From Diphasiastrum complanatum (lineage: Eukaryota > Streptophyta > Lycopodiopsida > Lycopodiales > Lycopodiaceae), in assembly GCA_029204225.1 (NCBI GenBank), contig CM055100.1:3571089-3635088 (forward strand): a stretch of 64,000 nucleotides of DNA, written 5' to 3'. Shown here piece by piece: positions 44,403-55,942 of this stretch. Below the pieces are notes generated by a model that was not told the origin of the DNA, did no database searches, and was given only the letters and a program-made list of their open reading frames with translations. A program made the translations under genes and the position numbers. Each line of letters begins with the position of its first letter. Within the stretch, counting starts at the first letter, position 1.

Positions 44403-46313
44403 GCAAAGATGGTACCATGTACTCATCAGTTAGTTTATCTTTTCTGCTGAAAATACTGTCTTCCTGTCAGCAGTAAGTGCTAGTGTTTTCTGTGTGCTAA
44501 TATTACAAAGCTGAGATCTTTTTATCAGGTTCCTATCTTGGCAACAGCACTTTCAAGTTTCTTGTCTCCTTAGTACACTTTGAGAGTTCAACTTTTTGAC
44601 ATCCCTTTTTTTAATGATGCTGAAAAGCCAATTTACTAGCCCAAGGCTACGTATAGGCTCCTGCAATTTGTACACTCTGAAGTCAGTACAGATTTGTACT
44701 TGGGTGTTTGGGGACCTTTGAATTCATGTGACCTTATCCAAAGTAAGTAAAAAGCTGCTGTTTTGGCCAAGTGGTTGGATTCAGATTTAATGATACTAGA
44801 GTGAAGGTCAAATTCTGCAGCGATATTGGCTCTCCCAAGTTTCTCAGACAACTCTTCTATATTGTATATCTTGACTAGTACCCTCATTATTGGTGGTTGA
44901 TTGTTCAGAGAGTAGCTTCTTAGCATCAAAGTAGGTTAAGATTTGTTTAGCTTCGCTTTAGCTTATGATAGCAGATTGCTCTCAGGTTACATTAGTCTAT
45001 AATGATGAATCTGTATTCTCTGGTCTATGTTTGTGTATTTTACAATATTTTCTCTCTACTCATTGTATCTTGTAGATTTTTTCTGTGGAATGTGTTGTTT
45101 TGTTGATCACTTGGTATTAGAGCCCTCTTTTGTCGCTGAGAGATTGTGATCCACATCTGTGTAGATCCTCCTTTTTGTAGGACTCTATATTTGTGGTAGT
45201 TTTTATTCTTGGAGCAAGACCGAATTTTCATAATTTGTTTCTAGTTGTCTGTACAGAGTTGTGATTTTCAATAGGATTGAAATTTTCATTCCCTCCACTA
45301 GTCACCCAAGAATTATCAAACATAATTTGTTTAAAATTAGAACTTAAAGTGCCAGAAATCCCACTTTTGCTAGTTTCCGGACATTTTCACTTTCACACCT
45401 TTTTGGCCAATTGCTATGGATTGTGAAGAAAAATGTTGTTTGGGAAAAAATCAGGTTTCAAATCTTATTGGATGAGAGTGAGGCATATCTTGCTGAAAAA
45501 AGGAGCTTTGAGAGCTTTGAAATGGTATCTTCACATTTTACATTTGGTGAATGGAGGCAAAGTTATGGCCAAAAATGCTATATTTAAGCAATTGGTTACC
45601 TGAATAACTTCAAAATTAGGGTGCGTTTTCTAAAATTGATTGCATGAATGGGTTCTAGGGAGCAGGGCAACCTACCTAGAGGAGGCATGCATCTAAAAAT
45701 ATCTTCTAGTCCTACCCCTAATCACCTGCTTGGGTAGGAACAAAGCATGTCACTGGTCCCAAGAAGGGCAGATAATAGAAGGAAAAGAATGGATTGAAAT
45801 TGAAGAACGGAGTGTAAGTTGGAAGTTTGTGAAAATCAACTAGTCATTGGAGGATATTTTGCACTTCAGTGATTTTTTTCCTCAAACCATTAAAATTTAT
45901 TAGTTAGTCTCAACGTTTCCTTAAAATTAAAAATTTCTTCGAACTAAAGGTCAAAATCTGAAGTATGTTGACAAATTTTTGGGAAGGAATACACATTATG
46001 GCCCTCATTCCAAGAAAAAAGAGCAACAATTCAAAGAACCTCAACGTGAAGCTGCATAAAATGAAGGGTTTTGTTCTTTGCTAGGGTGAAATTTCATATT
46101 TCTTATCTAGATGGCTTGCATGTGAAAGTGTTACATACCCATATGGGCATGTAACGAGTTACCCAAGATGACAATCGTTAGTTGAGACGAACACCAGTTT
46201 GGAGCTATAGGTTGTTTTAGTGCCACATTTCAATGTCTATTGGTACGGGGTGACCGTTGTTTGTTGGCCACGTTAGCGTGTGCAACTAACGCATGTTGAT
46301 GGTTTAGACGTGA

Positions 46314-46440
46314 CCATAGTTGCAGCGAATCGCGATTCACTGGGTCCGCGATTCGTAAATCGCGATTCTGAACCCAGAATCGCAAATTTAAATTTTTTTT
46401 TTTTTTTTGGAAAAATAGCTTATGGTTGAAATATTTTTAG
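46314..46440 (-). repeat. Hairpin repeat, copy 2 (inverted)
   Basis: Reverse complement shares the layout of 41356-41472: A-rich tract, CGATTCTGGG, several GAATCGCG words, GCAACTATGG. It contains the perfect 12-bp palindrome GAATCGCGATTC near 46326-46337. Confidence 0.6.
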
Positions 46441-46680
46441 GGGATCCATGGTCAAACCAGCGTTTTGCCTCTCAGAAGTGCAGTAGATGAGGCACAAGCT
46501 ATTTGATTGTCATTTGCTCTGGTTTTCAGTAAATGTTAATCCTACAGTTTGGGCTATCAACTGTATGGATGATGATCACTTTTGCAATCGTTTCACTAGA
46601 GATGTGAGTGCAATGTGCATACAGTTGGGGGCATAAATATTGGGCCCTTCTCGGTGCGCATTTGGACCCCATTTTTATCT

Positions 46681-46880
46681 AGGGGGGGGGCGGTAGCATT
46701 TTTATCTACAGTGTCTATATAGCAGGAAGTCCTAGGGGGTTCGGGGGGTGGTAGTCCCCTGGGAAACAGGGGGTTCGGGGGGATGTAGCTCTTGAGAAAC
46801 AGGAGATCCGAGGGGCAGTAGCCCCCCGGTGGGGGGTTTGGGGGGCAACGCCCCCCAATGGCGGGGTCCGGGGGCTTCTT
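46681..46880. repeat. G-rich short tandem array
   Basis: Runs of 5-9 G separated by short spacers: GGGGGGTTCGGGGGG-like units around GTAG and GCAACGCCCCCC, roughly 25-35 bp each. Plus strand can form G-quadruplexes, and GGGGGGCAACGCCCCCC can form a hairpin. Quite unlike the AT-rich surroundings. Confidence 0.85.
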
Positions 46881-47475
46881 CTTGATTTGGCAGTGAAAAC
46901 ACACTTTTTGGTGTTTCGCACCCTTTTTTTCCACGTGGTTAGGCCAAGATGATATCTTAGCTAGCTCTAGTGCACTGGGGTGAGATGGCAGTATCTCTAT
47001 GGATTGGTGGTAACAGAGTGTTTGTCACTGATTGCTTGATTACATTACTATGGTCAACTTCGACGATGGGAGTTCATAATGGATGGTACTATGAAGTGAC
47101 ATCATTTCTTGACTTCACATGATTTTTCCATAGGTTCATTATGGTCTATTCTAAAATAGTATTGTCTTTAACAAAATGTTCTTAAGGGGTTGAAAGAAAA
47201 GTGTAGCCACAAGAAATTTCCAATAATTGTTTGGACCAATGAAATGAATGAGAGTTTTGAAACACTCAAATATTGTGTTTTTACGGCCTCAATTTTACAC
47301 ATAGTTGATCATTGTCTCATAAGGAATGGTTTACTTTTCTGAAAGGGAAAGGTATGTGTACCATACAGGGAGGACATTAGGGCCCAAATCCTGTAGTAAT
47401 ATCATTACAACCCGTGTGCAGGTCACCTTGGCATATAGAGGACACTTGATCCCACACAAGTCTCGAAAGCAACTG

Positions 47476-47486
47476 CTCTGATACCA
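47476..47486 (-). promoter_or_regulatory. Primer binding site next to family F LTR
   Basis: Minus-strand TGGTATCAGAG three bases past the LTR end GTGTGTAACA. About 150 bp of leader (47330-47475) similar to 22293-22330 follow. Confidence 0.75.
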
Positions 47487-47489
47487 AAC

Positions 47490-48108
47490 TGTTACACACA
47501 AGCTCACAAACCCTAAGTGAATACACAAAATTACCCAACAAATTCATCACTTTATTAATCTCAAGCAAATGTACATAGATCAACAAGCAAACATGAGAGC
47601 TCTGCTGCAAGTCTCCTCCCAACCATAGTTGCATAGGAATACGATAGGAAATGCTTGGCAGGGCTCACACTATATCCCCTCAAGCACCCCTTAACCCCGA
47701 CAAACTCCATGCACAATCGACACTTGTTGCTTGGTAGTACCTTGACACATAGGCAAGCTAGTAGGTGGACAATCTGACACGTGTCACTCATGCATTGGAC
47801 CAAATGTCCCAATGAGCATATGACACATATCTTGTTGACCCGTCCATTGACCGTCCGACAAGTGTCACTCATGCACCAGACCAAGTGTCAAAGTGAGCAA
47901 ATGACACGTGTCACATTGACCCGTCAACCCTTCCTACTTTTTAGGAGGTCAGTCCAAGAGACTCTCATGAGACCCAGTACCCCCTTGGCCATCTCGGATT
48001 TAGTCACTATAACAAATATTTACAATGCAATTTACAATTGTCTCCACAGGCCGGTGACTTAGCCATTTACAATTTACAATTTCCAATTTACATTGGGCAA
48101 GGGATTCA
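47490..48108 (-). repeat. LTR of family F, minus copy
   Basis: About 619 bp; on the minus strand TGAATCCCTTGCCC...GTGTGTAACA. Homologous to 21768-22278. Only leader follows, so the element is otherwise lost. Confidence 0.78.
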
Positions 48109-48299
48109 AAGTACATGTGACAGTCGCTATGAGGAGTCACGTGTTGAGAAGCTTGTGAGTCTAAGAACCTCTTCTAGTTTCACATGTGATCAAAGTAGAA
48201 GAATAGACATCTAATTGATTTCCTTCATCTGTTTTTTTATGTGTGACTTTATTTATATGGTGATTCAATTAGTTCATAGAAGTTTGTCACTTTTGATGA

Positions 48300-48855
48300 A
48301 ACAAATTGTTTTTACATTTGCAGGGAAATTGTCCAACTTTACCACAAAAATTGCAATTACCTCAATGAACATGAGCTTCCTCTTCAAACATCCATGAATT
48401 GCAACCTCGATAAGTTTTGTTCCATGTCTCTCATGGAAGACTTATTGTTGCGCTTGCCTTGCCAAGGTCTACCTCCATTTTGCCTTCATTTAAGTTGCTT
48501 CCTCTTCGAGGCGGATGCTTGCTCCACGTGGTGATCACGTACATCAAGATTTTGTCTCCCAATTTCTTCTTGTAAAAACAACCCGTTAAATTCTCTAGAT
48601 GCAAGAGGCCCTCCCCTCATTGATAATTTTATGATGAATTTTTTATTCAAGTAAGTCAAGCAATCAAGAATAATGAACACCAAGTTTGCATTAAGGACTC
48701 ACTCACCAATGGCTCCAAGTTGGTCTCTAGTATCTTTAACTCTTGTGAGATGCAATAGTAGTTTTTCTTTCATACATGATGCATTAGCTAATTATGACTT
48801 AGGCTTCTTTTTTCCATTTAGTTTCTCTTATGTCAGGAATAATATTGCCTTTGAG
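48300..48855 (-). pseudogene. Copia gag relic
   Basis: Minus strand reads, in shifting frames, a LVFIILDCLTYLNKKF / FNGLFLQEEIGRQN pattern that corresponds to the UBN2 Gag (compare ...VGLLLQEE in element H), a basic stretch, then CNFCGKVGQFPCKC near 48320. The last is a CCHC knuckle whose His is replaced by Gln. Strongly decayed. Confidence 0.55.
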
Positions 48856-49844
48856 TGACATATTGATACGGAATAGTATCTCAAATGTCTTTCAAATTCT
48901 TTAGCTTTTTACAAACTTGAATGCATAGAGAGACTTGGAGAAAACATCATAAGATGACTAGGAAACTTAATTGATCATCACAACACAAAAGTACATTACC
49001 TTACAAGCTCCTTAGTTTTAGTGGTGAACTTTCTCATAGCTACTAGTGACAAGCAAACTCACTGATGATGGCTTATAAATGACCATTACCACAAGGGGGT
49101 GTGCTTGATTATAGCTGACACTAAGCACCTCCTTGTGGCAGCTTTAAGTAGCCAATGTATAGGTAGAGTTGTTAGTCCCATTGACCTACTAGTAGACACT
49201 AGTACATATGACTTAGCTGAAGGTTCACATCCATGTAAGCCATGGAAGTACATGTTGAAACAAAAAAGACATTATATTCTTTGAGATGGCAGGCATGGAA
49301 ACAACAACTCCTATTAAAAACTCTTTAGGATAAGCCATAGATTGGTGACAAGGATATAAGTCATGTGGGTACATGATAGTAACAAAGTGGACTTCACATT
49401 TTTGTAGATTGCAAGCATGAAAACAACAATCCCTAATACACCTTCTTTGGAAGCTCAAATTATCTTGTGTCTTTGAAATTGAAAAATATGAATAACTATC
49501 TATGTTTTGTACTTTGCATCATGCATTGATCTTCTGATTTCATAAATCTAGTTTTTGTGATACTTTTTACTTTCTAGTCGTGATTAGTGGAAGACTTCTT
49601 TCTCATAGTAATGATAAATGGGATATGCTGAAGGCATTAAGAATAACAGTCATGTAAGAAGAAGCCTATGGATTCTAATGAGAAATGCTCAACCATGGAG
49701 CGATTCTTTTTGCCAATTTGGATTTTGGAACATATGTATTTTCCATAAACAAATTCTCCATTCTAAAATGCATGGCTAACATTTGGAATTATGTAGAAAT
49801 TTTCAGCTACAACTTCTAAAAACGACGTTTCCTCATGCTTTTAG

Positions 49845-49944
49845 GGTTACTGAGTATCATGTTGATGGATTTCGATTTGACCTTGCAAGTTCTCTTTGTC
49901 GTGACACGGATGGAACACCATTACAGTCTCCTCCTCTAATTCGG
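49845..49944 (+). CDS. ISA3: ISA3-like isoamylase, internal exon 6 (catalytic Asp)
   Basis: 100 bp, completing Trp and then 33 codons: [41 protein letters not shown] is GH13 region II; the Asp at 49879-49881 is the catalytic nucleophile. Acceptor TGCTTTTAG, donor GTGAGA. The general acid Glu and the third Asp would be in later exons, which are not in the window. Confidence 0.92.
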
Positions 49945-50739
49945 GTGAGATTTCATATTTGTAATGCAAGTGTTGTGTATGTTTCTTGTATTTTAACTCT
50001 TTGAATGGCACAACAACAAAAAGCATCTTCACATTCTCATTCATCTAGAACTTAGTTTTGAGCTATTGTCTCTCCTTCATGGTCCTTCATCCTTTTTGAT
50101 AGCTTCCTTGTGTTTCTTCTTCCTAGTTATCATTACAACTAGTCATTATTCAAGAGTATATTGAACGTATTCAATTTTTTCAATTCGATGCAAGATTTGT
50201 ATCTTTATTTTACTCCTAGAATTTGAAACCTATTGAGTAAAAGTTCCAATAGAGCATGTAACAAATGTGTGAGAGGTAATATGTGGTCTCTTATGGCAAT
50301 CCATGCAAAAATCACATCTTTTTGCTTTTTTCCAAGTGCATTTTGTTATTTTGATATTGTTTTCAAGTTATTTATTTATGTCTCTTTTGACTTGGATTGT
50401 CAGAGGCTGCCTCGGGAAAAAACCACGCAAAGAAAGAGACAAAGCTTACTGGATCAAACTTAGTAATTGGATTTGGAAGATTCCAAATGAAAATAATCTA
50501 GTTCAAGAGGGCAACCTTTGTAGCAAACGTAGCACATGTCCTTAAGCTCTCAACAAATACATTGTTCATGAGGATGATGTTGTATGGCTAGTCAAGGTTT
50601 GCCATGTAGTCCAAGTATTCTCCAAGAATGAATCCCTCTCGTGGCTTAGCATGCTTATGTAGCAAAGAGTTTACCTAAATGAGGGATCTACAGTTAAATG
50701 TCAGTGAACTAAGGTCTCATCCTTGCTATTGTGGACACG
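49945..50739 (+). other. Intron sequence after exon 6
   Basis: Starts with donor GTGAGATTT. No exon encoding the next ISA3 segment was found here or further right. No transposon recognised before 50740. Confidence 0.6.
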
Positions 50740-51241
50740 AATTATGAACTGAATCCTAGATTCTAGCATCAATGAAGCATAAAGATCATATATGAGGCAC
50801 AAAGACTAATCCCTACAAGAATAGCATCTAGTGAAATGATGACGAACATAGTAGTACAACAAGCCATGGATAGTTGAAACCTAATTAGGACTAAAAATTA
50901 ACCATTATTATAAGCTATCACATGAATCACAATGTCTCCTACTTATACCCATAGAGAAGCCCTAAAAGGAGCTTCCAAGGGATAAGACTGATCAAACTAA
51001 TCAAGTCAAGTAATGGATAAGACTAACCAAACTAATCAAGTCAAGTAACGAGGGATAATAGTGTGCCCTCCCAGTAGACGTATAACCCACTAGGTGCCCC
51101 CCACTCCTCCAAAATAGCAACTAGACTAATAAAATGCGTCATATGCCAGTACATGAATAGAAAGAGCCCAAGGCCTACTTATGCATAAAAGAAAGTAATT
51201 AAAGAAGGATACAACTAATGTAATAAGCCGAATCCATAACT
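50740..51241 (-). repeat. 3' LTR of gypsy element E
   Basis: About 502 bp; on the minus strand AGTTATGGATTCGGCTTATT...CAGTTCATAATT. Related to the D and A LTRs (TTTATGCATAAGTAGGCCTT, GGGCACACTATTATCCCTC). The last base triplet is altered from TAACT to TAATT. Confidence 0.8.
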
Positions 51242-51458
51242 CTTCCTTAAAAACAAGTCCCCCTCCAAGGAAGCGAGATAATCATGTAGCAAAGATATAT
51301 GGCGGAACATCAACGACAATAGTAGGATCAACACGTTGGGCGTAAATGAGAGCTACACATGAGCCTTCCAAAGGCTACGTATAACTACTTCCCAGTAATA
51401 AAATAGGAACCCCCCAGAGAATCATTACCGACAAATGAGTGGGATACATTGCCATGCG
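51242..51458 (-). pseudogene. Element E protease-end fragment
   Basis: On the minus strand FVGNDSLGG and a GGGAAGTAGTTATACGTAGCC stretch align with the element D sequence 35300-35375 (LVGIDSQGD...TGKQFMRS). It leads directly to the 3' LTR, so RT, RNase H and integrase are deleted. It continues the gag-protease part found at 59307-60230 on the far side of element K. Confidence 0.65.
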
Positions 51459-52113
51459 AAAGTATACTTTTTGGTGTCAACTAGATATGTAATTATGAAC
51501 CCAACCATGGCATCTTGTTGTGTAAGACATGAGTTGATGAAAGACTAGTTAGTTACATAAAAGTTAGTTGGATGTGACCCGATAGTGGGGAGTTCAACAA
51601 TATTCGGTTGTAGAAAGTGATAGCCAAGAAGCCTGAAGGTGGGTAAGAAGAGGAGAGATAGAAAAGAAAAGCAGTCTAGTGTATAAAGGATCGGCGGACA
51701 GTTGGTCAAGATCGGGCAATCCAGTGAAGGATAGCCGATTCAATGAACTGGTGATCAGTGTAGTGATTAGCAGTATTGACGAGGGAGCGCGCATCTTGTG
51801 CATGGAGTTTTGTAAGAAGTTATTGTCATTGGAATGAGAATTCTTGGAGTACTTCTTATTATTTCTATGTACAATTTTGTTGCTCAAGATGATGTTGAAT
51901 GCTTTAGAATTAGATTGTTAAATCCTTCTTGCCATGTTCCATTCATTGTGGAAATGTTGATGGAAAGAGATCTGTTGTGAGCAGTAAGTATTTTTGGTTG
52001 ATTTGAATAAAAATGGTAGGATGTTTAATTGGCAAATTCTAGTTCTAAGCAAGTGCTGATGACAAGTGAGAGAAATCAGTGTTAGTAGAATGAAGTAAAA
52101 GTTTTAGCAAACA
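51459..52113 (+). repeat. 5' LTR of gypsy element K, truncated
   Basis: Matches 58459-59306 from CGAAAGTATAC to TTTTAGCAAACA. It lacks the first roughly 45 bp and an internal segment of about 190 bp (after TTGCTCAAG). Confidence 0.87.
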
Positions 52114-52114
52114 T

Positions 52115-52131
52115 TGACACCATTGACGACT
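52115..52131 (+). promoter_or_regulatory. Primer binding site of element K (non-Met type)
   Basis: TGACACCATTGACGAC after the LTR end. It resembles the TGGCGCC-type site of Athila/Tat gypsy elements with several G-to-A changes, and clearly differs from the TGGTATCAGAG sites elsewhere in the window. Confidence 0.55.
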
Positions 52132-52580
52132 CTCTTAGATCAGTGCCAGATACGACAAGATTACAATCACAATCTCCGATGCATACACTTTTTTCTTGTT
52201 TTATTTTCTTAACAATTTTCTTGCTCACCACATTCAATGTGTTCTACTTTAATTCCTGTTTTGTTTTGATGATCATGTTCTTTACTTGTCAAATCAAGAA
52301 ATCAATCGTGAATGTAACATTCTTTTAATTGTTTCATCTGACCATTTCCATTAAAATGCACCATAGCATTGCTTCGCCCTGAGTAGCAATTTTTACAGTT
52401 AACCGAATACCTTTTTCTCATCCATCTGTTTTCACGCTCCCGTTAATCGGATTTTTTTATTTTTATTTTTTTACCGAACCCTTTACATACAAATCCATTC
52501 TTTACTTCATACCTATACCCAACCACTCTCTGTGAGGGGAGGTTAAACAAGTAGTATTGTAATACTACTTTGTACAAATC
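52132..52580 (+). other. Leader of element K
   Basis: AT-rich sequence between primer site and gag; no coding frame or repeat of note. Confidence 0.6.
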
Positions 52581-53640
52581 ATGGATACTGAAAATTATGA
52601 TGAGAGGTATCTTCCAGAACTGAATCTTCCAAATGAACAATTTGAATCAAGTCAGCGGGCAAGACCACAATTAAGATCTGTCATACATGATCCAAGAAAT
52701 CGAACTAATGATTATGAAGGGAGATATGATGATTTACCTGTAAGATTATCTCCTAGACGAGGACCACCTGCATATGAACGTAGAACACCAAAATTAGATT
52801 TACCAAAGTTTGATGGAAGAATGGATCCTCATAGATTTATTCAAATCTTTGAGAATGCCTGTGAAGTATATGAAGATTCTTCGCATGAAAGCATGGCCCA
52901 ACTCTTCTCTGACCTTGCTAGGTGTTGCTCAAGATTGGTTCTTTAACCTTGACCGAGATGAACGTAATGATTGGGAAGTTTTGAAAGAGGCTTTCATCAA
53001 ACAATTCAAACAAGATAGATTATCAAATAGTCCTTTTGTGCTATTAAGCCAAATCAAAATGAAAGCAAAAGAAAAAGTAAGGGACTACATTGAAAGATTT
53101 AAATGTCTTCACGGACAATGTCAAGAAGGATTAACCGAAAAGATGCTAATCACTTGGTTTATAGTCGGTCTTCCCAAACGAATTCGACGTGAGCTTAAAC
53201 CTGTTCATGACTATCGTCAACTAAAACAAGCCATGTTAGAAGCTATAAGAGAAGAAGATGAAGAATCGGATGGTGAGGATCATCATTTCGTTAACCGCGA
53301 AGATAATTTAAGAGAACGAAGAAGGGAACGTCTTGTTGAAGGAATTGCTGAACAAAGAATTATAGAAACATCACAAATAAATAAAGTCCATAAGAGTCAA
53401 TTAGATGAAATCCAAAAGACCTTAAAAGATCTTCGAACCCAGAATACGTACCTGAGGAGAGAGGGCGTGTGTTGTTCTATCTATAGGGGAAATCACACTA
53501 GGAATGAATGTCTGAATAAGGGTCCTTTTCAAACACAATAGCAGTCTAGATGCGTGTTTTGCAATAGATCTGATCATGAATCTTTTAGATGCACATTCGA
53601 CCCGGTTAATCAAGCCAAACAACAACAGAGACCACCGATT
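52581..53640 (+). pseudogene. gag: Element K gag
   Basis: MDTENYDERYLPELNLPNEQ... then KLDLPKFDGRMDPHRFIQIF in the first frame; a frameshift near 52870-52940. Then AQDWFFNLDRDERNDWEVLK, RDYIERFKCLHGQCQEG, WFIVGLPKRIRRELKP and an acidic-basic tail. A first knuckle (CCSIYRGNHTRNEC) has lost one Cys. A second (CVFCNRSDHESFRC, CX2CX4HX4C) lies past a stop at 53541. Capsid wording fits Tat/Athila-type gypsy Gag. Confidence 0.85.
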
Positions 53641-53810
53641 CCTATGTATCAACCACGTGTGCAACAACCACACTTTCCACTCCAAGTGGAAGTACAAGAA
53701 GTATGTGGTACAACACAAAATCAAAAGAAATTAGCAGTCCTACAAAGAGCACCTAGTAATAGTAACCATTTGTTGCCTAGGAATAAGAGTCCTGCAAATC
53801 TCAACTACAT

Positions 53811-54272
53811 TTGAAGCACGCACTTATCACTGCACCAATTCTCCGAGCACCGAACTATCAATTGGAATTCCATGTTCATACTGATGCTAGTAAGTATGCA
53901 ATTGGAGTCATCCTAACACAGTCGGGAGAATTCGGGAAAGATTACCTAATTTGCTTCCTCAGTAGACAATTAGTTCCTACTGAAGTAAATCATTCCACAA
54001 CCAAAAGAGAAGTCTTAGCAATGATATATGCGGTACAAAAATTACGCCATTATCTGTTAGGAAATCAATTTAAATTCTATACCGATCATCAAGCATTGCT
54101 ATATCTGTTGAATAAATCATGCAACACTGGTCGTATAGCAAGATGGCTACTTATCCTTCTAGAATTCAACTTTAAACTTATTGTCAGGAAAGGTAAGCAA
54201 CATTTTCTTGCCGATCATTTATCTAGGATACCATCAGCCGAGAAAGTAACAGCACCGATAAATGATCATTGA
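53811..54272 (+). pseudogene. Element K RNase H
   Basis: ALITAPILRAPNYQLEFHVH, TDASKYAIGVILTQ, TTKREVLAMIYAVQKLRHYL and FYTDHQALLYLLNK: gypsy RNase H, open for 153 codons. Protease and RT are absent: gag joins RNase H within 53700-53815, an internal deletion of well over 1 kb. Confidence 0.88.
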
Positions 54273-54424
54273 TGATTTACCTGATGCATACTTGTTTCAA
54301 ATAGACGCTACTCCTAGATGGGCAGAAGAGATAGTTTCATTTCTATCAACCGGAGTAATGGATCCAATTATGTCTAAAGTAGATCAGCGCAAACTAGTTT
54401 TGAAGTCTAGACCTTACCTTCTAA

Positions 54425-55550
54425 TTGCCGGACAATTTTATAGATGGAATAATCAGAAGATGCATTAACGAGGATGAGGTAGAACAAGTAATTTCACTAT
54501 CGCATGAAGGTGAAGGAGGAGGACACTTCTCATTTGACAGTACCGCTAAGAAAATCATATTAGCCGGATACTGGTGGCCGATGTTATTTAAAGACACATA
54601 TGCACAAATCAAAACCTGTGATGTCTATCAAAGAATCAAGACTCCTCAACGAGCTTATTTTATGCCTTTAACTTCAATAACCGAAGGAGAAGCATTTCAT
54701 AAATGGGGAATTCATTTTATAGAACCAATCAGCCTAGCCACCCGTGGTACCCAATCAAGATACATCTTAGTGGCCACTGACTATGCTACAAATTGGGTAG
54801 AGGCTAGAGCCACGAGACAAGCTACCGCGAAAGTTACAGCCAAATTCCTATATGAAAACATTATTACCCGCTTCGGATGTCCAATAGAGTTAGTAAGTGG
54901 TAGAGGCACTCACTTCCTCAATGAGGTTGTACATAATCTCCTAACTCATTACTTTGTGAAACATCGAAAAAGTACCCCATACTATCCTCGATGCAATGGA
55001 TTAGCCAAATCCTCATCATATGCAGAATTCTGACCAAAATAGTTGAAGCCAGCCGAACCGATTAGGAAACAAAGTTATACTCAGCTATTTGGGCTTTCAG
55101 AACAACACCACGAAGATCAACGGGAATAATACCATTTCAGTTGGTTTACGGTCAAGAGGCTGTAATGCCAGTCGAATTTATCATCCCATCCTTACGAGTT
55201 GCATATTCCGAACAACTTGGTGATGAAAAAACCATCAAGCATCTTAATCTTCATAAACTGTGTGAAACTCGGTTATTAAGTTATCATGCACAGCTAGTAA
55301 ACAAACGCAGACAGAAGGCCTGGCATGATAATCATATTCGACTAAAGGACTTGATTGAAGGAGATACAGTCTTGTTATATAGAACTCGATAGATTAAACC
55401 AGGGAAACTCAAATTCCAAGGCCAAGGACCCTATATTATCACAAAAATTCACACCAATGGACCTATGCAACTCGAAACGTTAGATGGGATACCATTAGAT
55501 ACTCTTGTCAATGGATCTAATCCTTGTGCTTCAAGAATCATCTCCAGACA
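54425..55550 (+). pseudogene. Element K integrase, catalytically dead
   Basis: Finger HEGEGGGHFS...YWWPMLFKDTYAQIKTCDVY (last Cys of the finger replaced by Tyr). Core with the first catalytic Asp apparently changed (WGIHFIEPIS) and VATDYATNWVEARA; the second Asp is replaced by Gly in LVSGRGTHFLNEV; the third (Glu) is Lys in RCNGLAKSS. Stop at 55033; C-terminal pieces at 55141-55392 (MVYGQEAVMPVEFIIPSLRV). No chromodomain. RNase H/integrase wording again suggests Tat lineage. Confidence 0.87.
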
Positions 55551-55599
55551 TACTTGAATGAGCTTGTACAACAGTCACGGCTAATGAAATATCTGGCTG

Positions 55600-55770
55600 A
55601 TTTCAACCGAATTCGGCTAGCAACAAGGACATCAACCGAAGACCACAACAAGGACAGCAACCGAGGACCACATCCGACACATCAACCAAAGGACACATCA
55701 ACCGAAGGTCACATCAACCAAAGGTCACAAGAACCAACACGTTAGCCGAAGGATTCATCAACCAATCAGC
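55600..55770 (+). repeat. Short tandem repeat in element K
   Basis: ACATCAACCGAAGGNCAC-like units of about 18 bp, six or more times, between integrase and the 3' frames. A further pair lies just before the 3' LTR (58320-58350). Confidence 0.75.
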
Positions 55771-55942
55771 AAAATTCAAAACTATAAGATGACCGTTCAC
55801 AAGTGTACTTGTACCTCAGAAGTTTTTGCACGACCGAATGCTATCTCTTGCGAATCCCTGGTGATCTTTGTGACTCAACACTCTGACACTCGCAATAGAT
55901 CAATTACATCACTATTTTGCTAACTACAATTGTACTTGGTGA

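Larger units (their letters stand above)
44126..49844 (+). other. ISA3 intron, about 5.7 kb
   Basis: GTAACT...GCTTTTAG. It holds a tandem duplication, a hairpin repeat, a G-rich array, a family F LTR and a copia gag relic. 44403-46313 shows no gene; TTGGTATTAGAGCCC at 45110 looks like a decayed primer binding site of a lost element. 47200-47320 has a weak gypsy-like FETLKYCVFTASIL trace. 48860-49844 shows nothing I recognise. Confidence 0.75.
24768..49944 (+). other. ISA3: ISA3-like isoamylase gene, six internal exons
   Basis: Six exons make one uninterrupted 183-codon reading frame when taken in order: 105, 135, 87, 58, 64 and 100 bp. Codon phases fit at every junction and every intron is GT...AG. 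The encoded part covers the start of the GH13 (beta/alpha)8 barrel, including region I (DVVYNH) and region II (GFRFDLAS, the catalytic nucleophile Asp). The wording [17 protein letters not shown] after region II is typical of plant ISA3 rather than ISA1. ISA3 is a plastid enzyme that removes alpha-1,6 branches during starch breakdown. The transit peptide, the CBM48 domain and regions III-IV must be encoded outside. No downstream exon was found up to base 64000. A processed copy is excluded by the introns; a silenced gene copy is not. Confidence 0.85.

Noticed and set aside
46596-46934. Pro-rich 112-codon frame on the minus strand
   Set aside because: Simple translation of the G-rich array (CCC and CCN codons).
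50233-50545. Overlapping frames tested as the next ISA3 exon
   Set aside because: No resemblance to the expected segment with the general acid Glu (EPWD region) and no suitable splice context.
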